64,000 nt of DNA, from the NCBI RefSeq assembly GCF_037572775.1, contig NZ_JBBHKA010000001.1, positions 558,001-622,000 of the forward strand. The letters run 5' to 3'. The notes under the pieces are model-generated. The model worked only from the letters and a program-made list of their open reading frames with translations. It was not told the DNA's origin and did not search any database. Position 1 is the first letter of the stretch. Each line of letters begins with the position of its first letter. The stretch is from Ramlibacter sp. PS4R-6 (GTDB lineage Bacteria > Pseudomonadota > Gammaproteobacteria > Burkholderiales > Burkholderiaceae_C). This document shows positions 58,132-64,000 of the stretch, piece by piece. Position numbers and translations under genes: made by a program.

Positions 58132-59118
58132 CTAGGCCACCTTCAGCACGACGTTGCCGCCGGCCGCGCCGCCCGCCACGAGCTGGTGCGCCTTCGCGAT
58201 TTCCTCCAGCGGCAGGCGCTGCGCGATGTTGTGCTTCACCACGCCTTTCTCCAGCAACTTGCGCAAGGTGTTGATGGCCCGCGCGCGCTGCTCGAGGTCG
58301 AGGTTGTAGACGATGAAGAAGCGCAGCTCCACGTTCTTCACGATCAGCGGAAAGAAATCCAGCTCGAACTTGCCGGCGCCGCTGCCGTAGACGACCACCT
58401 CGCCGCCCGCACGCACGCAGGCGAGGTCCGCCGCCGCATTCGCCGCGACGTCCACTTCGACGATCCGGTCCACGCCCTTGCCGCCGGTCGCTTTCATCAC
58501 AGCCGCGGCCACGTCCTCGCGCTTGTAGTCGATCACGCCATCCGCGCCCGCGTCGCGCGCGAGTTGCGCGTTGCGCTCGTTGCCCACGGTGGCGAGCACC
58601 TGCGACGCGCCCAGCAGCTTCGCGAACTGCACGGCGTAGTGCCCGACCGCGCCGGCACCGCCTTGCACCAGCACCGACTTGCCGGCCACGCCGCCAGCCA
58701 TCAGCACGGCATGCATCGCGGTGAGCGCCGGGATGCCGAAGCACGCGCCCGCCTCGTCGGGCGTGCCCTCGGGCATGGGCACTGCCTGCGCGGCGGGCAG
58801 CGTCACGTATTGCGCGGCCGTGCCGAAGGCGCGGCCCCAGGCGCCGTTCCACACCCACACGCGTTCCCCGACACGCGTCGCATCCACGCCCGCGCCGACG
58901 GCATCGATCACGCCCATGCCGTCGCTGTGCGGCACGATGCGCGGAAAGGCCAGCTTGCTGCTGCGCAGGCCGGCGCGCGACTTCACGTCGGAAGGGTTCA
59001 CGCCGCTCCACAGCAGCTTCACGCGCACCTCGCCGGCGGCCGGCTGCGGGTCGGGCATCTCGCCCAGCTGCAGGACCTCGTCGGCAGGGCCGGTTCTCTC
59101 GTAGTAGGCGACGCGCAA
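58132..59118 (-). CDS. NADPH:quinone reductase / zinc-independent MDR-type oxidoreductase
   Basis: A 328-residue medium-chain dehydrogenase. VLVQGGAGAVGHYAVQFAKL is the nucleotide-binding segment, and NPSDVKSRAG and VWVWNGAWGRAFGTAAQYV are typical of the QOR family. No structural zinc cysteines are seen. The start was placed at TTG 59118, which has AAGGAG six bases upstream and yields the usual MRVAYYERTG; an ATG at 59142 is possible. Physiological substrate unknown. Confidence 0.87.
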   Translation of the reverse strand: MRVAYYERTGPADEVLQLGEMPDPQPAAGEVRVKLLWSGVNPSDVKSRAGLRSSKLAFPRIVPHSDGMGVIDAVGAGVDATRVGERVWVWNGAWGRAFGTAAQYVTLPAAQAVPMPEGTPDEAGACFGIPALTAMHAVLMAGGVAGKSVLVQGGAGAVGHYAVQFAKLLGASQVLATVGNERNAQLARDAGADGVIDYKREDVAAAVMKATGGKGVDRIVEVDVAANAAADLACVRAGGEVVVYGSGAGKFELDFFPLIVKNVELRFFIVYNLDLEQRARAINTLRKLLEKGVVKHNIAQRLPLEEIAKAHQLVAGGAAGGNVVLKVA

Positions 59119-59149
59119 GGCGGGCTCCTTTCGGGCCGCCATCGTACGG

Positions 59150-59815
59150 TCAGCGCGAAATCCCTGCCAGCACGCGGGACACGATGCGGTCGCAGCGCTC
59201 ACCGTCGAAGCCGAAGAGCTCCTGCTCGGCCAGGTCCATCTCGCGCGCCAGCGATTCGCGCAACAGGCTGCGCGCGCGGAAATGGCGCGAGCGCACCGTC
59301 GCCTCGGGGATGGCGAGCAGGCGCGCCGTCTCCTCCACGCTCAGCTCCTCGACGGCGCGCAGCATGAACACCGTGCGGAACAGCTCGGGCAGCTCGTCGA
59401 CCTTGCGCTCGAGCAGTGCGCGCAATTGCGTGCGCACCAGCGCGCGGTCCGGTGCCTCGCTGTCGTCGCCGAGCTGGTCGAAGGTGTCCTGCACCACGAA
59501 GGGCACGATGTTGTCGCGCCGCAATTGGCGCCGCCGCCGCGCGATGCAGTGGTTCAGCACCAGCCGCGACAGCCAGGTGGCCAGCGACGCGTCGCCGCGG
59601 AAGGCGCCGATCGCGCGGTAGGCGGCGATGTAGGCCTCCTGCAGCGCGTCCTCGGCGTCCGCGTCGTCGCGCAGCACCGAGCGCGCGATGCGGAAGAGGC
59701 GCCGGTTGTAGCGTCGCATCACCAGCTCGAAGGCCGCGCCGTCGCCCGCCGCCACGCGCGCGGCCAGCGCCGTGTCCGCGATGCCTTCGGGAACGGCCGC
59801 GGGGACTGCGCTCAT
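59150..59815 (-). CDS. ECF-type RNA polymerase sigma factor
   Basis: A 221-residue sigma-70 family protein with region 2 (FELVMRRYNRRLFRIARSVL; DAEDALQEAYIAAYRAIGAF) and region 4 (PELFRTVFMLRAVEELSVEE; RSRHFRARSLLRE). A C-terminal tail of about 30 residues follows. No anti-sigma gene is adjacent. The ATG overlaps the cupredoxin stop (ATGA), so the sigma factor is coupled to the cupredoxin and DUF4142 genes. Confidence 0.9.
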   Translation of the reverse strand: MSAVPAAVPEGIADTALAARVAAGDGAAFELVMRRYNRRLFRIARSVLRDDADAEDALQEAYIAAYRAIGAFRGDASLATWLSRLVLNHCIARRRRQLRRDNIVPFVVQDTFDQLGDDSEAPDRALVRTQLRALLERKVDELPELFRTVFMLRAVEELSVEETARLLAIPEATVRSRHFRARSLLRESLAREMDLAEQELFGFDGERCDRIVSRVLAGISR

Positions 59816-60126
59816 TTGACGACGACCTTGCCTTTCATGCCGGGGTGGTAGCTGCAGATGTAGTCGAACTCGCCTGGCTGTTCCATCTTGCGGCTGAACG
59901 ACTGCCCCGGCGCGATGTTGCCGGAATCGAATGCCCCTCGCGCCGTCGCGGTGTGCGGCACCGGGTCCTTGTTGGTCCAGGTGAGCGTGTCGCCGCGCGC
60001 GACGTTGACGCTGCCCGGCTTGAACTGCATGCCCTCGATGGCGACCGGGTGCGGCGCTGCGGCCGCCAGCGCCGCCGCAATGCCGAACGCCGCGAGCGGC
60101 AGCGCTAGGAAGGTGCGCAGCTTCAC
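59812..60126 (-). CDS. Periplasmic cupredoxin
   Basis: A 104-residue small blue-copper-type protein with a signal peptide (MKLRTFLALPLAAFGIAAAL, then AAAAPHP). The copper ligands are H58 (PVPHTAT), C91, H94 and M97 (ICSYHPGMKG), the pseudoazurin/amicyanin-like pattern. It starts with GTG at 60126, overlapping the DUF4142 stop (GTGA), and overlaps the sigma factor start. An electron-transfer or copper-carrier role is inferred. Confidence 0.88.
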   Translation of the reverse strand: MKLRTFLALPLAAFGIAAALAAAAPHPVAIEGMQFKPGSVNVARGDTLTWTNKDPVPHTATARGAFDSGNIAPGQSFSRKMEQPGEFDYICSYHPGMKGKVVVK

Positions 60127-60644
60127 GACTTGCCCAACTGCGCTTGCAGGTGCTTGGCATGCTCCAGGTGCGCGGCGATCGCGGGGCGCACCTTGACGAT
60201 CAGGGCCTTGAGTTCTTCGTTCTTCGCCGACGGCACCAGCGTCTTGTCGATCGCGTCCAGCACGGCCTGGTGGTAAGTCACCTCCTGGTCGACGTAGGCC
60301 TTGTCGAAGGCCTTGCCCTTCAGGCCCTTGAGCTTGGCGACGTTGGCATCGCCCCCTTTCTTCAGGCTCTCGCTGGTCGGGTTGGCTTCGGGCGTGACCT
60401 TCAGCTTGCCGGCCAACGCCGCGGCCTGCTTGTTGACGGCCGTGTGGTCCGTCACCATCTGCTGCGCGAAGGCCCTCACGTCCTTGTTCTTCGTGAGACC
60501 TTTGGCGAACTTGCCGGCGTCGATGTCGACCTGGTTGGCGGTGACGACGATGTGGGCGATCTGCGGGTCGGTGGGGCCGGCGCCCTGGGCGAAGGCCAGG
60601 AAAGGCGCGGCGGCGAGGGCTGCGGCGAGCAGTCGGATGGTCAT
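60123..60644 (-). CDS. DUF4142 protein, exported
   Basis: A 173-residue secreted helical protein with a signal peptide (MTIRLLAAALAAAPFLAFAQ). The DUF4142 (ferritin-like helix bundle) core is visible in QIAHIVVTANQVDIDAGKFA, VRAFAQQMVTDHTAVNKQA and AYVDQEVTYHQAVLDAIDKT. Histidines within the helices suggest metal binding, but a function has not been established. It is the first gene of a three-gene run with the cupredoxin and sigma factor. Confidence 0.85.
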   Translation of the reverse strand: MTIRLLAAALAAAPFLAFAQGAGPTDPQIAHIVVTANQVDIDAGKFAKGLTKNKDVRAFAQQMVTDHTAVNKQAAALAGKLKVTPEANPTSESLKKGGDANVAKLKGLKGKAFDKAYVDQEVTYHQAVLDAIDKTLVPSAKNEELKALIVKVRPAIAAHLEHAKHLQAQLGKS

Positions 60645-60755
60645 GGCGGGGTTCTCCTGGTTGGGACGCTGCCATGGACGCCACGAGAGTCCCCCGCGTT
60701 CCCGGCCCCTGGCGCGCCGTGCCATGATCGCGGCATGGAACACCGGAGACATGCC

Positions 60756-61355
60756 ATGGAAGAGCACGACGAAGACAAGGAAAGCGCGCCCACCACCGCC
60801 GAGCCGCGCAACGCCTTCCTCGAGGAAAAGGCCTTCAAGTCGCGCACGGTGCTGCTGTTCGGCGACATCTCGGACCGCTCGGCGGCCGACGTGATCCGCC
60901 GCCTGGTGGCGCTGGACGCGGACTCGAACATGCCCATCGACATGCTGGTGAGCTCGCCGGGCGGCCACCTGGAATCGGGCGACGCCATCCACGACATCCT
61001 GCGCTTCATCACCGCGCCGGTGAACATGATCGGCACGGGCTGGGTGGGCAGCGCCGCCACGCACATGTACCTCGCGGTGCCGAAGGAGCGGCGCTTCTGC
61101 ACGCCCAACACGCGCTTCCTGATCCACCAGCCGAGCGGCGGCGCCGGCGGGCAGGCCACCGACATCGCCATCCACGCCAAGGAAATCATCAAGGCGCGCG
61201 AACGCGTGGCCGCGGTGATCGCGCGCGAGACCGGCAAGCCGCTGGACACCGTGCTGCAGGACATCGAGCGCGACCGCTGGATGTCGCCCGAGGAAGCGAT
61301 CGACTACGGGCTGGTCGGGCGCATCGTCCAGAGCAAGACCGACGTGCACAAGTGA
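60756..61355 (+). CDS. ClpP-like serine protease (stand-alone)
   Basis: A 199-residue ClpP homologue. The catalytic triad is S99 (GTGWVGSAATH), H124 (FLIHQPSGG) and D173 (ERDRWMSPEEAIDYG). The overall core aligns with ClpP from LLFGDISDRSAADVIRRL to the C-terminus. The ATG at 60756 follows GGAG; one 21 bases upstream lacks this. No clpX or other ATPase gene is nearby, so this is likely a secondary ClpP or a ClpP-like protease for a special process rather than the housekeeping enzyme. Confidence 0.85.
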   Translation: MEEHDEDKESAPTTAEPRNAFLEEKAFKSRTVLLFGDISDRSAADVIRRLVALDADSNMPIDMLVSSPGGHLESGDAIHDILRFITAPVNMIGTGWVGSAATHMYLAVPKERRFCTPNTRFLIHQPSGGAGGQATDIAIHAKEIIKARERVAAVIARETGKPLDTVLQDIERDRWMSPEEAIDYGLVGRIVQSKTDVHK

Positions 61356-61396
61356 CCGCCGCGTAGCGGCGGTGATCCCTGCGCAGGCCGGGATCC
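61356..61396. repeat. REP-like palindromic element, possible terminator
   Basis: Two inverted repeats lie between convergent genes: CCGCCGC-gta-GCGGCGG (61356-61372) and GATCCC...GGGATC (61374-61379, 61390-61395). The second resembles the dispersed CCCGCGCAGGCGGG-type element of Burkholderiales and Xanthomonads. It could end transcription of both neighbours. No T-run is present. Confidence 0.5.
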
Positions 61397-61404
61397 AGCG
61401 TCTT

Positions 61405-61872
61405 TCAGGCGCGCTCGATGCGCGCCGCGTAGCACCCCCGCTTGGCGTAGTGCGCGTGCACGTACGCCGCCTGCGGATGGGCCAGCAGCTTCTCGATCAA
61501 TGGCTCGACCTCGCGTCCGTCGACGACGTCGGCATCGACCATCGTGCCCTGCGCATCGAAGGCGCGCAGCGACAGCAGGCGCCGCCGCATCACGTCCGGC
61601 ACCTCGTTGACCGCGTCGAAGGTGCGCTGCTCGCCCTCGATGACGTAGATCGCGTGGCGCGAGCGGTACGGCGAGTCGGCCGGCTGGTGCTCGTAGTTGA
61701 GCAACAGGACCGTCTCGCCCGGGTCGGCGTCGCGCAGCGAGATGCGGTCGGGCGCCGAATGCGGCGCCGTGATGCGCGTGCGCCGGATGCCCAGCTCGCC
61801 CAGTCTTTGTTCGGGCAATCCCGCGAGATGGGCGAACTTGGCGGCCGGCAGGCCGGTGATGCGAAAGTCCAT
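61405..61872 (-). CDS. DUF1203 family protein
   Basis: A 155-residue cytoplasmic protein starting MDFRITGLPAAKFAHLAGLP. It contains the DUF1203 stretch DPGETVLLLNYEHQPADSPY followed by RSRHAIYVIEGEQR, and ends in HAHYAKRGCYAARIERA. Function unknown. The ATG at 61872 has GGAG upstream. It stands alone between the convergent ClpP-like gene and pyrF on its own strand. Confidence 0.82.
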   Translation of the reverse strand: MDFRITGLPAAKFAHLAGLPEQRLGELGIRRTRITAPHSAPDRISLRDADPGETVLLLNYEHQPADSPYRSRHAIYVIEGEQRTFDAVNEVPDVMRRRLLSLRAFDAQGTMVDADVVDGREVEPLIEKLLAHPQAAYVHAHYAKRGCYAARIERA

Positions 61873-61952
61873 GGAAGCCTCCAGTGCGAATGGAGGCAGT
61901 GTGGCGGGGCACGCCCGCGGCGGCTCGCCGTTTCCGGACGCGCGATTGGCGC

Positions 61953-62777
61953 CTAGGCTTTCGCCGCCTCCAGCAGCTCGCGCGTCTTCTGCGCCTCGCG
62001 CCGTGCCGCGTCGGCAAAGTCGGCGCCGGACGATGCGTAGAGGATGGCGCGCGACGAATTGACGACGATGGGCGCGTCGCTGCGCCAGCCCGCCTTGACC
62101 GTGGCCACCGCGTCGCCGCCCTGCGCACCGACGCCGGGGATCAGCAACGGCAGCTTCGGCGCCACCGCGCGCACGCGCTCGATCTCGGCGGGGTAAGTCG
62201 CGCCGACCACCAGGCCGAGTTGCCCGTTCGTGTTCCACGGCCCTTGCGCGAGGCGCGCGATGTGTTCGTACAGCAGCGGCTGGCCGTCCACCGACGCGAG
62301 CCTCTGCGCCTGGAAGTCGTCACCACCCGGGTTGGAGGTGCGGCACAACAGGAACGCGCCCTTGCCTTCGTGCTTCAGGTAGGGCTGCACCGAATCGAAG
62401 CCCATGAAAGGCGACAGCGTCACCGCGTCGGCGCCGTAGCGCTCGAAGGCTTCCTTCGCGTACTGCTCCGCGGTGGAGCCGATGTCGCCGCGCTTGGCGT
62501 CCAGGATCACCGGCACGTGCGGCGCATTGCGGCGCAGGTGCTCCATCAGCTGCTCGAGCTGGCGCTCGGCGCCATGCGCCGCGAAGTACGCGATCTGCGG
62601 CTTGAAGGCGATGGCGAGGTCGGCGGTCGCATCCGCGATGCGCGCGCAGAAGTCGTAGATGCGCCCGGCATCGCCCTTGAGGGCGGCGGGGAAACGGGCG
62701 GGATCGGGGTCGAGGCCGATGCACAGCATCGACCGGTTGCGCTGCTGCGCGTCCAGCAGGCGGGAGAGGAAGGTCAT
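61953..62777 (-). CDS. pyrF: Orotidine 5'-phosphate decarboxylase (type 2)
   Basis: Last step of UMP synthesis. The 274-residue length and the motif [20 protein letters not shown] mark the type 2 (long) family. [13 protein letters not shown] at the N-terminus and [17 protein letters not shown] near the C-terminus bind the phosphate. It follows the M48 protease gene by 34 bp on the same strand. Confidence 0.96.
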   Translation of the reverse strand: MTFLSRLLDAQQRNRSMLCIGLDPDPARFPAALKGDAGRIYDFCARIADATADLAIAFKPQIAYFAAHGAERQLEQLMEHLRRNAPHVPVILDAKRGDIGSTAEQYAKEAFERYGADAVTLSPFMGFDSVQPYLKHEGKGAFLLCRTSNPGGDDFQAQRLASVDGQPLLYEHIARLAQGPWNTNGQLGLVVGATYPAEIERVRAVAPKLPLLIPGVGAQGGDAVATVKAGWRSDAPIVVNSSRAILYASSGADFADAARREAQKTRELLEAAKA

Positions 62778-62811
62778 GAGCCGCCATTCTAAGGCGGCGG
62801 TGTCTCCTGGC

Positions 62812-63651
62812 TCAGCGCTTGCCGCTGGCCTGCAGGTACAGCCCGCGCACGCGCGGCACGTTCTCGCGCAGGCGCTCGATGCGGTCGGTGCCGCTCGGGT
62901 GCGTCGATAGCCACGCCGGCGCGCCCCCCTTCTTCTGCACGCTGCCCATCTTCTGCCACAGGGTGACCGCCGCTTCGGGGTCGTAGCCGGCGCGCGCGGC
63001 CAGTTCCAGGCCGACCAGGTCGGCGTCGATCTCGTCGGTGCGCGAGAACTTCAGCGTGATCAGCTGCGTGCCGACGTTCGCCGCGAGGTCGCCGATGTGC
63101 CCCAGCCCCAGCAGCTGCGCGCCCAGCGACAGCGCCAGGCCCGTACCCTGCGTCTTGGCGATGCGGGCGCGCGCATGTTCGCGCAGCGCGTGCGCCATCT
63201 CGTGCCCGATCACCATCGCCGCCTCGTCGTCGGTGAGCTTGAGCTGGTCGACGAGCCCGGTGAACACGGCGATCTTGCCGCCCGGCATGCAGAAGGCGTT
63301 GACCATCTTGCTGCCGATCAGGTTCACTTCCCAGTTCCACTTGGCGGCGCGTTCGTTGAAGCGGGCGCTGTGCGCGATGAGGCGTGCGGAGATCTCGCGC
63401 AGGCGCTTGAGCTGCGGATGGTCGGGCGGCGCCAGCGCGCGCTTGTCGCGGGCCTGCGCGATCAGCGCCGCGTATTGCTGGTTCGCCGCCGATTCGAGCT
63501 GCCCCGCCGGCACCAGGCTGCGCAGCCGCGACGCCTCGCCCACATCGACCTGCGCGAGCGCGGGCGTGGCTGCGGCGGCACAGGCGAGAAGAAACGCGGC
63601 GAAGGCGCGGCACAGCCACATGCGGCCCATCATAATCACGCAGCTTTTCAT
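62812..63651 (-). CDS. M48 family metalloprotease, exported
   Basis: A 279-residue zinc protease with a signal sequence ([21 protein letters not shown]). The zinc motif is H150-E-x-x-H154 ([11 protein letters not shown]), with the third ligand in [20 protein letters not shown]. Relatives (LoiP, YggG) degrade outer-membrane proteins. The ATG at 63651 is only 2 bp from the divergent ampG-like start; ATGs at 63633, 63630 and 63621 would give shorter signal peptides. No ribosome-binding site decides. Confidence 0.88.
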   Translation of the reverse strand: MKSCVIMMGRMWLCRAFAAFLLACAAAATPALAQVDVGEASRLRSLVPAGQLESAANQQYAALIAQARDKRALAPPDHPQLKRLREISARLIAHSARFNERAAKWNWEVNLIGSKMVNAFCMPGGKIAVFTGLVDQLKLTDDEAAMVIGHEMAHALREHARARIAKTQGTGLALSLGAQLLGLGHIGDLAANVGTQLITLKFSRTDEIDADLVGLELAARAGYDPEAAVTLWQKMGSVQKKGGAPAWLSTHPSGTDRIERLRENVPRVRGLYLQASGKR

Positions 63652-63653
63652 CC

Positions 63654-64000
63654 ATGTCGGATACCGCCGCGTCCACCCCGTCTCCCGCCAAGCGCCGCTC
63701 CGCGTGGGGCCTGCTGCGCGAGCTGCGCCAGCCCAAGGTGGCGGTGATGCTCGCGTTGGGCTTCTCGTCCGGCCTGCCCTTCCTGCTCACCGCCAACACC
63801 TTCGGTTACTGGCTGCGCGACGACGGCACCAGCCTGATCGCGATCGGCTTCATCTCGTGGGTGGGCTTCGCATATGCCTTCAAGGTGTACTGGTCGCCGC
63901 TGGTGGACCGCGTCGACGTGCCGCTGCTGGGCCGGCTCGGCCGCCGTCGCGGCTGGATGCTGCTGTGCCAGATCCTCGTGGTGCTGGGCGTGCTGGGCAT
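63654..64000 (+). CDS. ampG: AmpG-like MFS muropeptide permease (C-terminal part beyond right edge)
   Basis: The first 115 residues of an MFS protein: a polar start (MSDTAASTPSPAKRRSAWGL) followed by KVAVMLALGFSSGLPFLLTA and KVYWSPLVDRVDVPLLGRLG, typical of AmpG, which imports anhydro-muropeptides for cell-wall recycling. The frame is open at the right edge. A CATAAT (63631-63636) could be its -10 element. Confidence 0.85.
   Translation, partial: MSDTAASTPSPAKRRSAWGLLRELRQPKVAVMLALGFSSGLPFLLTANTFGYWLRDDGTSLIAIGFISWVGFAYAFKVYWSPLVDRVDVPLLGRLGRRRGWMLLCQILVVLGVLG

Noticed and set aside
60756-61355. Loss of the catalytic serine in the ClpP-like protein (apparent change to threonine)
   Set aside because: An alignment without gaps places S99 at the catalytic position, 25 residues before H124 as in ClpP, so the triad is intact.

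Overview
The window looks like chromosomal DNA of a GC-rich betaproteobacterium. Burkholderiales, probably Comamonadaceae (Ramlibacter/Variovorax-like), is my inference from protein style, from gene orders (bamE-dapB-exbBD-leuS-lptE...holA-proA; hpf-ptsN-hprK; nudix...mnmA; uvrA...MFS-ssb) and from a palindromic intergenic element that I recall from that family. No rRNA, tRNA, CRISPR array, insertion sequence or prophage was seen. Almost all of it is protein-coding, with many 1-4 base start/stop overlaps (ATGA, GTGA, TGATG) that mark coupled operons.

Region by region. 1-4.7 kb: glutathione synthesis (gshB cut by the left edge, gshA) with a glutathione transferase and the Kup potassium transporter. 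4.8-15.6 kb: one long leftward run, bamE-dapB-exbB-exbD-leuS-lptE-[lrp-fusion]-holA-proA. The bracketed pair is an accessory insertion: an Lrp-type regulator and a two-domain protein joining ornithine aminotransferase to an amidino-hydrolase of the arginine dihydrolase/CtlX/DDAH superfamily. 15.7-18.7 kb: fur, then hprK-ptsN-hpf without the usual upstream rpoN, preceded by terminators and two small uncharacterised genes. 18.9-26.3 kb: isochorismatase-like hydrolase, patatin-like lipase, a CorA transporter with a structured leader, an uncharacterised exported protein, a two-component system, MTA/SAH nucleosidase and a PEP-mutase-family lyase. 26.3-33.6 kb: fadD followed by a peptide/nickel-type ABC importer (dppBCDF and dppA). 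33.9-39.1 kb: a DUF5916 protein and the pntAB transhydrogenase. 39.2-46.4 kb: phosphodiesterase, two unknown proteins, a second exbB-exbD-exbD unit, a Nudix hydrolase, a beta-lactamase-fold hydrolase and a proline-rich TonB-like protein. 46.4-52.2 kb: mnmA, a DUF456 protein, ssb, an MFS transporter, a divergent QueA paralogue, an SDR and a divergent XRE-cupin regulator. 52.3-58.1 kb: uvrA, a Fiu-type siderophore receptor and PiuC. 58.1-64 kb: quinone reductase, an ECF sigma/cupredoxin/DUF4142 unit, a ClpP-like protease, a DUF1203 protein, pyrF, an M48 protease and the start of an AmpG-like permease.

The most notable item is the ornithine aminotransferase-dihydrolase fusion (7176-9371). Its two halves would run consecutive steps, releasing ornithine from arginine or citrulline and converting it to glutamate semialdehyde. 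It sits beside its likely regulator, two genes upstream of proA, which acts on the same semialdehyde. A promoter-like sequence lies inside the linker between the two domains. Other items worth testing are the queA-like/SDR/XRE cluster, the TonB-like protein without a TonB C-terminal domain, the two small genes at 18.3-18.7 kb, the terminator in the hpf leader and the hairpin leader of corA.
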